Notes under the pieces: generated by a model
What the model saw: only the letters and a program-made list of their open reading frames with translations
Told to the model about the DNA's origin: nothing
The model's database searches: none
Translations under genes and position numbers: made by a program
Shown here: positions 41,146 through 48,800 of the stretch, one piece after another
Layout of the letters: every line of letters begins with the position of its first letter
How positions within the stretch are numbered: the first letter of the stretch is position 1
From: a virus
DNA length: 64,000 nt
Reading direction: 5' to 3' (one strand)
Virus record (IMG/VR): IMGVR_UViG_3300034072_002211
Coordinates: 124,001-188,000 of that record

Positions 41146-42908
41146 TTTGCCTCCTTCCATCCCTGGCTGTCCAGGAACGGCTTGATGTCATCTTCCCACA
41201 TAGTCTGGCTGGAGTAGCTGAAGCCAGTCTCAGGGTTTTCACCCTTGCGCTTGTTGATGAACTGTGTGACGTCATCGACGTTCCAGTCACCGCCCCATTC
41301 CTTGAGGAGGTCCTCGAACACCGCTGCGGGAATATCGATGTTCTCGATGAGCTCACCGTCGCGTCCCAGGTAGCCCATCAGCACCCGGATGCCAGTGAAC
41401 TCCACGCGGTCGAACCTGTAGCCCAGCCCGGTGATCTGTGCGTCACGCGGACGGTAGCGGTCATACCAGTCGATGTCGAGGGGCAGGTTGGCCTTGTTGA
41501 GCTCGTAGGTGTCCCAGACCTCGCGGCAGAAGTCTGCCCACTTGTCGCCACTGTCCGCCCGAATGTGCGCCGCAGCGTTGCCCGGAGGGGGCGGAGGAGG
41601 GGCCACAGCCGCCGGCGCTGCTGGGAGCGGGGCAAAGCTGCCCGCCCGTGCGTTGACGCTCGCTGGGCCCATCATCGGGGCAGGGCGACCCTGCTGTCCA
41701 GGGAAACCCGGCATGGGCGGCGCAGGCTGTGGCTGCGGGACCGGCAGATCATAGGGAGCAGGATATGCCTGGTAATCAGGCACGATCTGGACGTCGTGCT
41801 CGTCATCCATCTGATCCAGGAGACCCCAGGAATCCAGCTCGTCGTAGAGTTCCTCGTCGTCGAGCGCGAAATAATCGTCAAGCACCCGCGAGCCATCGTC
41901 GGCTTCCTCGTAGAGCATCCAGATCGCATTGCTGCGCTCGATGTCGAGGTCGAAGCTCATGTTGCGATGACGGAGCAGAAGCTTCTCGACTTCAGCCTTG
42001 TCCATCCACTGTGGATTGACCTGATCGAGACCCTTGAGACCCTGTGCCCGCTGGCTGATGAACGCCGCCTGGACTGCGGGCTGGAGGTTGACCAACTCCG
42101 GCCACTGCCCGGCCATCAGAGGCATCGCTGCCTGCATTCCGGGAGAGTTGAACATGCCGCTGGGCGGAAGCGGCGGAACAGCGATTGCGCCACCCGGCCC
42201 GTGGAGCGGAGTCATCGTGCCACCCGGACCCACGCCGATCACGTTGGTGTTTGGTCCCAGGGCCGCCCCCAGCGCCGCCATGAGATTGAAGGGATTGCTG
42301 CTGGCTGCTGCCGCGGCTGCGAGTGCGCCAGGGGCAGGCGCCGCGACCTGAGGCGGGTTCCACTGCGGATCCAGCGCCGGCGGAAGGGGAGGATTGACCG
42401 GCGGGGTAGGCGTTCCACCTCCCGGCGAGGGATGGTCGTCGTCGCTCAGGAAGTCCGTGTAGGACTGATCGTGCTTGAAGCCATACTTGGCGAGCAGGAT
42501 ATGGAGTTTGAGCGGGTTGGTGTCGTCGAAGATGAAGGTGTTCTCCATAACCTCGTCGAACTTGTCGCTCGGCAGGCAGTGGAAGAACTCCAGGATCCAC
42601 TGCTGATGCTGATCGAACGAATAGCCAGTGCGGTGCCAGCGATCCTGAGGTTCGAACGCGACTGCGAGGCCGCCCTCCTCATCCTCCCTGTAGCCGTAGA
42701 TCCACTGGTCGCGCTCGTAGACGCCACAGTCTTCATCGTCGCCGATGGTGAAGACGTTGCGGTTCAGCTTGGCGTTGTGGAACTCGCGGACAGTTTCACC
42801 GTTGAGGGTGAACTTCTGAACCCGCTTCCAGTCCTTTTCCGAAGTCGGAACATTGGAACAGGAATAGAAATGAACAATCCGTTCCTTGATATCGTCGCTC
42901 GCGCTCAC
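41142..42908 (-). CDS. Large proline-rich modular protein
   Basis: 588 residues, GTG 42908 after GGAGATCGAGC. An acidic N-terminal domain (1-165, aromatic and Asp/Glu-rich) is followed by a Pro/Ala/Gly linker (about 170-265: PPVNPPLPPALDP; PGALAAAAAASSNP). A helical domain with a very acidic stretch comes next (330-380: EEADDGSRVLDDYFALDDEE). A second Pro-rich linker (385-450) leads to a C-terminal acidic domain (450-588). There is no signal peptide or catalytic motif. It resembles a scaffold or adaptor more than an enzyme. Confidence 0.78.
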   Translation of the reverse strand: MSASDDIKERIVHFYSCSNVPTSEKDWKRVQKFTLNGETVREFHNAKLNRNVFTIGDDEDCGVYERDQWIYGYREDEEGGLAVAFEPQDRWHRTGYSFDQHQQWILEFFHCLPSDKFDEVMENTFIFDDTNPLKLHILLAKYGFKHDQSYTDFLSDDDHPSPGGGTPTPPVNPPLPPALDPQWNPPQVAAPAPGALAAAAAASSNPFNLMAALGAALGPNTNVIGVGPGGTMTPLHGPGGAIAVPPLPPSGMFNSPGMQAAMPLMAGQWPELVNLQPAVQAAFISQRAQGLKGLDQVNPQWMDKAEVEKLLLRHRNMSFDLDIERSNAIWMLYEEADDGSRVLDDYFALDDEELYDELDSWGLLDQMDDEHDVQIVPDYQAYPAPYDLPVPQPQPAPPMPGFPGQQGRPAPMMGPASVNARAGSFAPLPAAPAAVAPPPPPPGNAAAHIRADSGDKWADFCREVWDTYELNKANLPLDIDWYDRYRPRDAQITGLGYRFDRVEFTGIRVLMGYLGRDGELIENIDIPAAVFEDLLKEWGGDWNVDDVTQFINKRKGENPETGFSYSSQTMWEDDIKPFLDSQGWKEAK

Positions 42909-42936
42909 GCTCGATCTCCGTTAGAGTTACGAGCCC

Positions 42937-42964
42937 GCTCTAGCACCTAATCCAAATAGGACAA
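42937..42964 (-). promoter_or_regulatory. Promoter, TTGTCC-N16-TAGAGC
   Basis: Minus strand -35 TTGTCC (42964-42959), -10 TAGAGC (42942-42937), upstream of the 42908 start. It lacks the AACTGGT box. Confidence 0.5.
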
Positions 42965-42969
42965 GTGCT

Positions 42970-43275
42970 TTATGGTAACACGGTGCGCGGAATACCAGTC
43001 TTAGGATTCATGACGATCAGGATCTTTTTCCTGTCCGTGAAGGCGTCCACCTCCACGACCCACGACTCGTCATTTTCTTTGGTCACAATGCGGGCTGTGC
43101 TCGTGGGCCCGTCTAGTTTGATCGCAAGATTTGCCAAGGATGTCAGCACGTCAAGGACGCCGTAATCGGCATCAGGCATGTGTCGTTCGCGCAGCCGTTC
43201 ATAGGCATGGCGATAGGGTTCTCGCTTCTTGGCAAGTTCTTTGCGTTGACGCGGAGAGAGGCGATCTTCTCTCAC
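42970..43275 (-). CDS. Unknown basic protein
   Basis: 101 residues, GTG 43275 (GTGA with the upstream stop). Very basic N-terminus (RLSPRQRKELAKKREPYRHA) followed by an alpha/beta part (WVVEVDAFTDRKKILIVMNP). Third gene of the gltX operon. A nucleic-acid-binding role is possible. Confidence 0.72.
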   Translation of the reverse strand: MREDRLSPRQRKELAKKREPYRHAYERLRERHMPDADYGVLDVLTSLANLAIKLDGPTSTARIVTKENDESWVVEVDAFTDRKKILIVMNPKTGIPRTVLP

Positions 43276-43802
43276 AATCCCTCAATGAGTTCCGAGTATT
43301 TCTCTTCACTGATATCAAGGGCACGAAGCCAGAGATTGAAGTAGAAGTCAAGCTCATCCGAGCGATCGTGGGTGCCTTTGTGATAGCGCAGAAAGTCCTT
43401 GCGGTTCTGAACTTTGTCAGCGACCAGCATCACGTTGACAGGCTGGAGCGGGCTCAACTTGAGAGGCTTCTTGGGATAGCAGCCAACCCGCCCCCAGGAG
43501 TCGGGTCCCTTCTCAATCTGGTTGCTCAGGAAACCATTGGCGATATTGCGATATTCCATCGCATAGAGGACGATCAGCGGGTGGAGATCATCACACTGAA
43601 AGAAGTTGTCTCGCAGGTCAGGGTCGGCCTGGAAGATAGGATGAACCGCGTAGGCTTCCATCACCACTTCGTCGGCGCCATAGCGGTTCAGGATCTCGAT
43701 GCCCTCGTTGATGTGATTGATCAAGAGGACACCGGACCTTTCAGTCCGCTTATCGCCATAGAACTGAACGATTTTCTTGTAGCCTGGAGCCTCTTGGATC
43801 AT
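43272..43802 (-). CDS. HD-domain-like protein of phage type
   Basis: 176 residues, ATGA-coupled to gltX. Residues 50-80 (AYAVHPIFQADPDLRDNF; HPLIVLYAMEYRNIAN) and the later VMLVADKVQNRKDF plus FYFNLWLRALDI resemble RelA/SpoT-like HD folds seen in phage proteins, with a possible His/Asp set but no tight HD doublet. It may be an inactive or diverged hydrolase. Coupling to a tRNA synthetase gene suggests a shared translation or stringent-response theme, which is inference. Confidence 0.65.
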   Translation of the reverse strand: MIQEAPGYKKIVQFYGDKRTERSGVLLINHINEGIEILNRYGADEVVMEAYAVHPIFQADPDLRDNFFQCDDLHPLIVLYAMEYRNIANGFLSNQIEKGPDSWGRVGCYPKKPLKLSPLQPVNVMLVADKVQNRKDFLRYHKGTHDRSDELDFYFNLWLRALDISEEKYSELIEGL

Positions 43803-45049
43803 AGAACGTCTCTGATTCGCTTGAGTGTCTCGTCCTTGCCCAGCAGGAGCATGACGTCATAGATGGGCGGACTCACCGTGCTACCAGTGAGCGCGGCGCG
43901 CAAGGGTGCGACCACGTTGCCCAGCTTGAGCTCCATGTTCTCCGCATAGGCGTGGATGACGTTCTCGAGATTGGCATGGTTCCACTCCCAGAACTCCAAC
44001 CGTCCAAGCAAGTCGGCAAGGATCTGCTTGTCCAGCTTTGCCTGGGCCTTCTCCTCGATCACAAGGGGTCGCTGAGCCCAGAGGAACATCGTCCCCTCAG
44101 CCATTGCGTTGAGGTCCGTGCTGCGCTCTTTGAGGGCCGGAATGGCCCGCTCGAGGAGCGCATCGTCATACTTGACCCCGCGAGCGTCGAGGATACGAAC
44201 CACTTCCGAGGAAAGCTTTCCATCCGCGGTATTGCGGATGTGCTGTCCGTTGAGGTTCATGAGCTTCTTTTTGTCAAGGCGCGCAGGGTTGCGTCCCACG
44301 TCCTTGATGTCGAACCACTCGATTGCCTGAGCCATCGAGAAGAACTCATCGTTGCCGTGGCCCCAACCCAGCTTGGCGAGATAGTTGAGCATTGCCTCGG
44401 GGAGGATGCCCATATCCTGATAGTCGGTGACAGCCGCCGCACCTGTGCGCTTGCTGAGCTTCTTGCCATTCTCGTCCAGGATGAGGGGAATGTGGGCATA
44501 GACAGGAGGCTCCCAGCCCATTGCCCTGTAGATGCTCAGCTGTCGGAAGGCATTGTTGAGGTGATCGTCGCCCCGGATCACGTGGGTGATGCCCATGTCA
44601 TAATCGTCCACGACCACGGCCAACATATAGGTCGGCGTGCCATCCTTGCGGAGGATCACAAAGTCGTCGATATCCTGGGGCCACTTGACCGTACCCTGGA
44701 CGAGGTCCTCGATGACCTGCTCACCCTTGATTCCTCGGATGCGGACCGCGCCGTCATCCAGGTAAGCCATATCGCGCGCCAGAAGCTCTTCGGCGACGGC
44801 GACGTGCCGATCAACCCGCTCACTCTGGAACAAGGGATGCTCGTCAGCCTTGAGGCCAAGCCAATTGAGGCCATCAAAGATAGCCTGGACTGCTTCGGGT
44901 GTGTTGCGCTCCTTATCAGTGTCTTCCACACGAATCAGGAACTCACCGCCCATATGCCTTGCATAGAGCCAGTTGAAGAGGGCCGTGCGGGCTCCACCGA
45001 TATGGAGGTAGCCTGTGGGCGATGGCGCGAAGCGGGTCACAACAGTCAT
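43799..45049 (-). CDS. gltX: Glutamyl-tRNA synthetase, compact phage form
   Basis: 416 residues; bacterial GluRS is usually about 465-490. It should activate glutamate and load tRNA(Glu). The class I signatures are present: PSPTGYLHIGGARTALFNW with HIGG at 16-19, and KLSKR at 197-201. The GluRS-specific segments RVEDTD (40-45) and VVVDDYDMGITHVIRGDDHL are intact. The Cys-containing insertion that normally follows the LLARDMAY region is missing (LDDGAVRIRG joins directly), which accounts for much of the shortening. The anticodon-binding domain is present but short. First gene of a three-gene operon. No clear SD precedes ATG 45049. Confidence 0.93.
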   Translation of the reverse strand: MTVVTRFAPSPTGYLHIGGARTALFNWLYARHMGGEFLIRVEDTDKERNTPEAVQAIFDGLNWLGLKADEHPLFQSERVDRHVAVAEELLARDMAYLDDGAVRIRGIKGEQVIEDLVQGTVKWPQDIDDFVILRKDGTPTYMLAVVVDDYDMGITHVIRGDDHLNNAFRQLSIYRAMGWEPPVYAHIPLILDENGKKLSKRTGAAAVTDYQDMGILPEAMLNYLAKLGWGHGNDEFFSMAQAIEWFDIKDVGRNPARLDKKKLMNLNGQHIRNTADGKLSSEVVRILDARGVKYDDALLERAIPALKERSTDLNAMAEGTMFLWAQRPLVIEEKAQAKLDKQILADLLGRLEFWEWNHANLENVIHAYAENMELKLGNVVAPLRAALTGSTVSPPIYDVMLLLGKDETLKRIRDVL

Positions 45050-45103
45050 GTGACCCGCTCTGCTACCAAAGTGTGCCCGTGTCTAGTGCTTTTAGGCTTT
45101 CGT

Positions 45104-45118
45104 GATCAGTTTCTGATC
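45104..45118. terminator. Short inverted repeat GATCAG/CTGATC
   Basis: GATCAG-TTT-CTGATC lies three bases beyond the stop of the 45121-45462 gene. It may be a weak terminator or part of the gltX control region. Confidence 0.35.
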
Positions 45119-45120
45119 CG

Positions 45121-45462
45121 TCAGAAGAGGGCTAGTGCTTTGTCCACGAAAATCTGAATTTCGTCGTCGCCGAACGTTCCTTCGACCATGTTATCGTTCT
45201 CGTCGAAAAGATCGACCTGGCCGATTGACGTAGTACCGAAGAGGCTTTCCAGCTCTTCTTCTTCTTCAGCAGCAGTTTCGACCACTTCTGCCACATCGTA
45301 GGCGCCGTCGAACTTAAAGGCCAGGATGACGTCCTCTCCAGTATCCATAGCTTCATCGCCCTGTGGAATGCGTAGGAATCCGATAGCTTTGCCCTCGTCA
45401 TTGAGGACCAGTGCCTCAATGCTCCAGCTGTTAAATTCCGTCACCAGATCCAGCTTTGCCAC
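45121..45462 (-). CDS. Small acidic protein
   Basis: 113 residues from GTG 45462, correctly spaced from GAGGAGATTGAAC; an in-frame TTG at 45468 lies too close to the SD. Strongly acidic with a run of Glu (ETAAEEEEELESL, about 64-76) and DLFDENDN. Beta-rich ends. Such acidic phage proteins sometimes mimic DNA; nothing here proves it. Confidence 0.78.
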   Translation of the reverse strand: MAKLDLVTEFNSWSIEALVLNDEGKAIGFLRIPQGDEAMDTGEDVILAFKFDGAYDVAEVVETAAEEEEELESLFGTTSIGQVDLFDENDNMVEGTFGDDEIQIFVDKALALF

Positions 45463-45495
45463 GTTCAATCTCCTCGTTGCGTTTCCGATACACCT

Positions 45496-45523
45496 GTTCT
45501 AACAGAAACTGGTGAGGGGTCAA
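45496..45523 (-). promoter_or_regulatory. Promoter with operator-like repeat
   Basis: Minus strand AACTGG-TTGACC (45523-45518), spacer with CACCAGTT, -10 TAGAAC (45501-45496). AACTGGT and ACCAGTT form an inverted repeat around the -35. Confidence 0.75.
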
Positions 45524-45551
45524 CCAGTTTCTAGTCAACCCCTCGCTTTTC

Positions 45552-45869
45552 TTAGCCCCGGCAGACCCGAATCGCTGCCGCGTCACGCACGTCCGCGTCC
45601 AGGACCATCCAGCCGTGCTTCGCGGGAGCAACGCCCATCGAAGTGCCGAAGGCCAGCACCTCGGCGTAGTCGCCGCGCAGACCGAACTTGACCGTGCTGG
45701 AGTTCTTGCGGCTCAGCTTGACCAGCTTCTCGCCCTTGGGCAGCGCCTTGCCGCAGACCCGATCGGTGGGCTTGATCATCAGGAGGCCGTCTTCGACCTT
45801 CACGCGGACCTTCTGGGCACCCTGCATCATGAGGGTCGCCGATGCGTTGAGGTTCAGGGTTGCGCGCAT
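45552..45869 (-). CDS. Unknown protein, paralogue of 57564-57914
   Basis: 105 residues, ATG 45869. The segment KVRVKVEDGLLMIKPTDRVC followed by GKALPKGEKLVKL is shared almost residue for residue with the protein at 57564-57914, as is the later KHGWM. The sequence is beta-rich and basic at the N-terminus (RATLNLNASATLMM). Small nucleic-acid- or RNA-polymerase-binding folds come to mind but no family is recognised. Confidence 0.78.
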   Translation of the reverse strand: MRATLNLNASATLMMQGAQKVRVKVEDGLLMIKPTDRVCGKALPKGEKLVKLSRKNSSTVKFGLRGDYAEVLAFGTSMGVAPAKHGWMVLDADVRDAAAIRVCRG

Positions 45870-45919
45870 GTTTCGATCTCCTCGTTGCCTGCAGCGCCGA
45901 TCGCTGCGTCCATGTTCTG

Positions 45920-45947
45920 GTTTTAGCAGAACAGGACACAGCGTCAA
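45920..45947 (-). promoter_or_regulatory. Promoter, AACTGG-TTGACG-N16-TAAAAC
   Basis: -35 TTGACG (45947-45942), -10 TAAAAC (45925-45920); AACTGG directly upstream of the -35. Confidence 0.72.
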
Positions 45948-45985
45948 CCAGTTTCTCACCAGAAAATCAAAATAGGTGACAGGGC

Positions 45986-46372
45986 TTATTCTGCGGGGAT
46001 CGCCTTGGGCTTGCCGTCTTCGTCGATGTGGACGAAAATGTAGAGCGCCTCGCAGACCTTGGTCTCGTCGCCCGTGCAGTTGCGGCGAGCATAGGTGCAC
46101 ACCTTTGTCTGCATCGACGATGTACCGGTCTTGATGATATCAGCGTAGATGATGACCTCGTCGCCCACCTTCACGGGAGCGAGGAACTTGAATCCCTCCA
46201 CTGCCACAGTGACAGTTCGACCACCTGCTCGACGGCGAGTGACCGCACCGGCGGCCAAGTCCATCTGGCTCATCAGCCAACCACCAAAGATGTCTCCATC
46301 CGGATTGGTATCGTGAGGCATAGCGGTCAGGATGCGAACAGGCATCCGCGGGCAGTTGTTCTGGTCCATCAT
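45986..46372 (-). CDS. yciA: YciA-type acyl-CoA thioesterase
   Basis: 128 residues, the length of bacterial YciA (about 130). These hot-dog enzymes hydrolyse acyl-CoA to free acid and CoA. The signature NPDGDIFGGWLMSQMD (23-38) matches YciA closely, with the family Asp at 38; VAVEGFKFLAPVKVGDEV (57-74) and the ending GKPKAIPAE are also conserved. ATG 46372 and ATG 46369 are adjacent and no good SD is visible. Found here between small unknown phage genes. A role in host lipid or CoA metabolism during infection is inferred. Confidence 0.92.
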   Translation of the reverse strand: MMDQNNCPRMPVRILTAMPHDTNPDGDIFGGWLMSQMDLAAGAVTRRRAGGRTVTVAVEGFKFLAPVKVGDEVIIYADIIKTGTSSMQTKVCTYARRNCTGDETKVCEALYIFVHIDEDGKPKAIPAE

Positions 46373-46409
46373 AGATCCATGTTAGCAGCGACTAGGTGTT
46401 GACGTCACC

Positions 46410-47228
46410 TTAATCTTCATCGTCGAAGCGATCGGCTCGGCGCTGCTCCTGCGTCTCGAGGACGATGTTGGCGAACTGGACGCTGGCGATGTGCCCGCAA
46501 TGCTGTGGGCCGATACCCTCGCTGGGATAGATCTTCTTGCGAAGTTCACTAGCGGCATAGCTCAGAACGCTGACGCGACGCTTTGCGGTCAGAACTCCCG
46601 CGAAGTCCTGGCCAGCTTTGATGCGTTCCTGGCATATCGTTGAATAGCCGGCCATCATGCGACTGCTAGACCTGTTCAGTCGGGCATCAGCGAGAAGCAA
46701 AGCTAGTTCCATCGTCCGGTCATTGTCACCGTCTGGGTCCGCTTTGATCCTCGCAATGTCCTCTACCAGCTTATTGAGATTGTCGACCTCCTCTTTACCA
46801 ATGAGGTCGAGCGCCTCACTGATCGAGGTGACCTTAACGCTGTCACCGTCTATGAAGACGTAGGGAAACTCTGGCTTCAGTTCACCCAGACGATCAAAGA
46901 TCGAGCCGTGGATCCAGAAGCGGGAGTAATTGTCGCCCAGCTTGCGCGTCTCCAGCTGCTCCAGCATGTCGAGGCTGAAGTCATCACCCTGCTCCAGCGA
47001 GAGACCAGTCTGCTCATTGAAGACCGCGAGAACCTCGGGATCGTCCTCAACGCTCAGATAGCCGTAGTCGTTGTAGGTGCCCTTGAGGAGGGTTGTGTGG
47101 GGCATGAACAGGTCGAACGGCCCGTGGCTATTCTCATAGGTCGGACCCCTGAGCAGCATCACATAGGCGGGTTCCTGCTCTCCGATCTCAAGACCAGAAA
47201 ACCCACAGCTTTCACTCCAGCTACCCAT
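46410..47228 (-). CDS. Unknown phage protein beginning MGSWSESCGFSGL
   Basis: 272 residues, ATG 47228 sharing one base with the upstream stop (TGATG). The N-terminus WSESCGFSGLEIGEQEPAYV is a pattern I associate with conserved phage proteins of unknown function; a mixed alpha/beta domain and a helical C-terminus (SYAASELRKKI) follow. No signal peptide, no catalytic motif recognised. Confidence 0.75.
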   Translation of the reverse strand: MGSWSESCGFSGLEIGEQEPAYVMLLRGPTYENSHGPFDLFMPHTTLLKGTYNDYGYLSVEDDPEVLAVFNEQTGLSLEQGDDFSLDMLEQLETRKLGDNYSRFWIHGSIFDRLGELKPEFPYVFIDGDSVKVTSISEALDLIGKEEVDNLNKLVEDIARIKADPDGDNDRTMELALLLADARLNRSSSRMMAGYSTICQERIKAGQDFAGVLTAKRRVSVLSYAASELRKKIYPSEGIGPQHCGHIASVQFANIVLETQEQRRADRFDDED

Positions 47229-47410
47229 CAGCGTTCCTTCAAAAGATTTCGGATTTCAATCAAGTAGGCAAGGATCAGCATCAGCAGACCCATGATGATT
47301 CGCCCAACCACATGATTAGGAGTCACGTTGGTCGTGGCTACCCAGATGAGCATTACCGCCACGATGACGAAGCCCATGCCCTTGAGGACGGAAACAAACA
47401 TCTGTGACAC
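47228..47410 (-). CDS. Small membrane protein
   Basis: 60 residues from GTG 47410, overlapping the upstream TAG (TAGTG); ATG 47401 is an alternative. Two hydrophobic helices (about 8-25 and 36-52) separated by TTNVTPNHVVGR. Confidence 0.68.
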   Translation of the reverse strand: MSQMFVSVLKGMGFVIVAVMLIWVATTNVTPNHVVGRIIMGLLMLILAYLIEIRNLLKER

Positions 47411-47526
47411 TAGAGTGCTCCAGCTTGAGCAGCCATGATGCGGCTGATAACAATCATGGCCGCACCAATCAGCATGACGATAGGGCCAATGCGTTGACCC
47501 TTACGCCAAAACTTCACAGACATCAT
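47410..47526 (-). CDS. Very small membrane protein
   Basis: 38 residues, ATG 47526 (second Met at 47523). A basic N-terminus (SVKFWRKGQR) precedes one transmembrane helix (IGPIVMLIGAAMIVI). It overlaps the start of the next membrane protein gene. No clear SD. Confidence 0.5.
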   Translation of the reverse strand: MMSVKFWRKGQRIGPIVMLIGAAMIVISRIMAAQAGAL

Positions 47527-47574
47527 TATTATAAAGGCGGCCCAAGCCAGAAAAAGCAAGCTGAACCAGGACAA

Positions 47575-47778
47575 TTAGTGTTTGTCCCTGACTTCTTCGT
47601 CCGTCATGCGAGCCTCTGCCAGGCATTCGAGAGCCCGCTTGAGGTCATTCTCGAGCGTCATGTCTCGCGGGAAGCCACCAAAGCCCGGAGCATTCTGCAT
47701 CCTGCGGATAACCGCGTTGATGTAGCCCTCGGCGCTCTGGAGGCTCACTGCGCTGACGCTGATACGTTCGTCGGCCAT
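47575..47778 (-). CDS. Small helical unknown protein
   Basis: 67 residues, ATG 47778 overlapping the upstream stop by one base. Helical (LQSAEGYINAVIRRMQ; ENDLKRALECLAEARM), mixed charge, no known motif. Confidence 0.75.
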   Translation of the reverse strand: MADERISVSAVSLQSAEGYINAVIRRMQNAPGFGGFPRDMTLENDLKRALECLAEARMTDEEVRDKH

Positions 47779-48170
47779 CAGGCGTCGGCGCCGGCGGCGA
47801 GCCGCCCCATGTTCTTGATGTTGTCGCCCAGTTTCGCCATCATCAGCTGATTCTTGAAGCTCTTGACGAAGTTGGGATAAACCGCCTCGATGGTCGGATA
47901 GCTGCCGTCCGCGAGCCGATTGCAGGGAATGTTCTGATAGCCCTTGGCCTGCTTCTTCTGCGTCAGCGACTGCAGGTCATGCGCGCCCCAGCGGCCGGGG
48001 TTATACTTGAAGGTGAGGTGCTTGCGGGTCTCCGCAGCATCCGACCGGCGACCCCAGAAGTTGTAGAGCTTGCCCTCAACCTCGACCCAGCCCCAGATCT
48101 TGTCGGAGCCCTTTTTACCGGCGTTCGGGTCGTTGAACCAGAGGAACGCCTTGATCGTGAAATCAACCAT
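47778..48170 (-). CDS. WGR-domain-like small protein
   Basis: 130 residues, ATG 48170 after AAAGGAGATCGGT. The order LYNFWGRR, then a basic stretch (HLTFKYNPGRWG), then LTQKKQAKGYQNIP resembles a WGR domain, a nucleic-acid-binding fold marked by Trp-Gly-Arg and a terminal K-GY. The C-terminal helix ends in AAGADA. Confidence 0.68.
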   Translation of the reverse strand: MVDFTIKAFLWFNDPNAGKKGSDKIWGWVEVEGKLYNFWGRRSDAAETRKHLTFKYNPGRWGAHDLQSLTQKKQAKGYQNIPCNRLADGSYPTIEAVYPNFVKSFKNQLMMAKLGDNIKNMGRLAAGADA

Positions 48171-48192
48171 ACCGATCTCCTTTCGTGCCTGT

Positions 48193-48220
48193 GTTCTAGC
48201 ACAAAAGAGGATCCTGTCTA
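48193..48220 (-). promoter_or_regulatory. Promoter, TAGACA-N16-TAGAAC
   Basis: Minus strand -35 TAGACA (48220-48215), -10 TAGAAC (48198-48193); no AACTGGT box. It drives the 48170 gene. Confidence 0.55.
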
Positions 48221-48223
48221 CTC

Positions 48224-48526
48224 CTATTTGGCTCTCAGGATTTCTCGAGCCTTGCGGATCGCGGCGCGGAGATCCAGCCCCTCTTCTTCCCGCAGTTTGC
48301 GAATGAGGGCCGTTTCGGCGCGGACAGCATCGAGGTCCACACGCTGGAAGGGACGGTAGGCAGCGCCCTGCTCGTCAGCCCAACGCTGGGCTACGCGCTC
48401 GGCTACCTGGATGCTGGAGAAGGACTCTCCATAGGACTCTCGGTCCAAGTCGATGCCCACTCCCCAATACAAAGTGGGGAGGAACTCGCCGCTTGCGGTT
48501 TCCTGAACAGTGACCGTCTTCTGCAT
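48224..48526 (-). CDS. Small unknown protein
   Basis: 100 residues, ATG 48526 after AAGGAGGCCAGC. N-terminal beta part (TVTVQETASGEFLPTLYWGV) and a charged helical C-terminus (IRKLREEEGLDLRAAIRKAR). The longer in-frame extension upstream has no SD. Confidence 0.78.
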   Translation of the reverse strand: MQKTVTVQETASGEFLPTLYWGVGIDLDRESYGESFSSIQVAERVAQRWADEQGAAYRPFQRVDLDAVRAETALIRKLREEEGLDLRAAIRKAREILRAK

Positions 48527-48536
48527 GCTGGCCTCC

Positions 48537-48782
48537 TTACTTGCGGAGCGCGATGGCGCGCTGTTCCGCAGGGGTGAACTGAGCAACGATACGCTCGACG
48601 AGGTCGTTGAGTGCGCGGTCGCGAGGGCCGGCTTCCGCCTCGAGCATTGCGTGGAACTGTTGCTCGGTGATCCCCATTTTGCGGGCGCAGAGGCCGGGGA
48701 TGCGGGCTTTGACTTGCTTGAAGGACATGCCGTTCTTGAACCCCTGGACCAGCATGGGCTCGAGATTTTCGATCACCGACAT
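48537..48782 (-). CDS. Small helical protein
   Basis: 81 residues, ATG 48782 after GGAGGACAAA. The segment SFKQVKARIPGLCARKMGIT resembles a helix-turn-helix-like pattern; the remainder is helical. Possibly regulatory. Confidence 0.75.
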   Translation of the reverse strand: MSVIENLEPMLVQGFKNGMSFKQVKARIPGLCARKMGITEQQFHAMLEAEAGPRDRALNDLVERIVAQFTPAEQRAIALRK

Positions 48783-48800
48783 TTTGTCCTCCGTTGCTGC

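Noticed and set aside
41565-42950. 461-codon plus-strand frame opposite the proline-rich gene
   Set aside because: Arg/His-rich antisense of a GC-rich gene; no start signal.
43952-45157. 401-codon plus-strand frame opposite gltX
   Set aside because: It is the antisense of a well-conserved gene; the length follows from codon bias of gltX.
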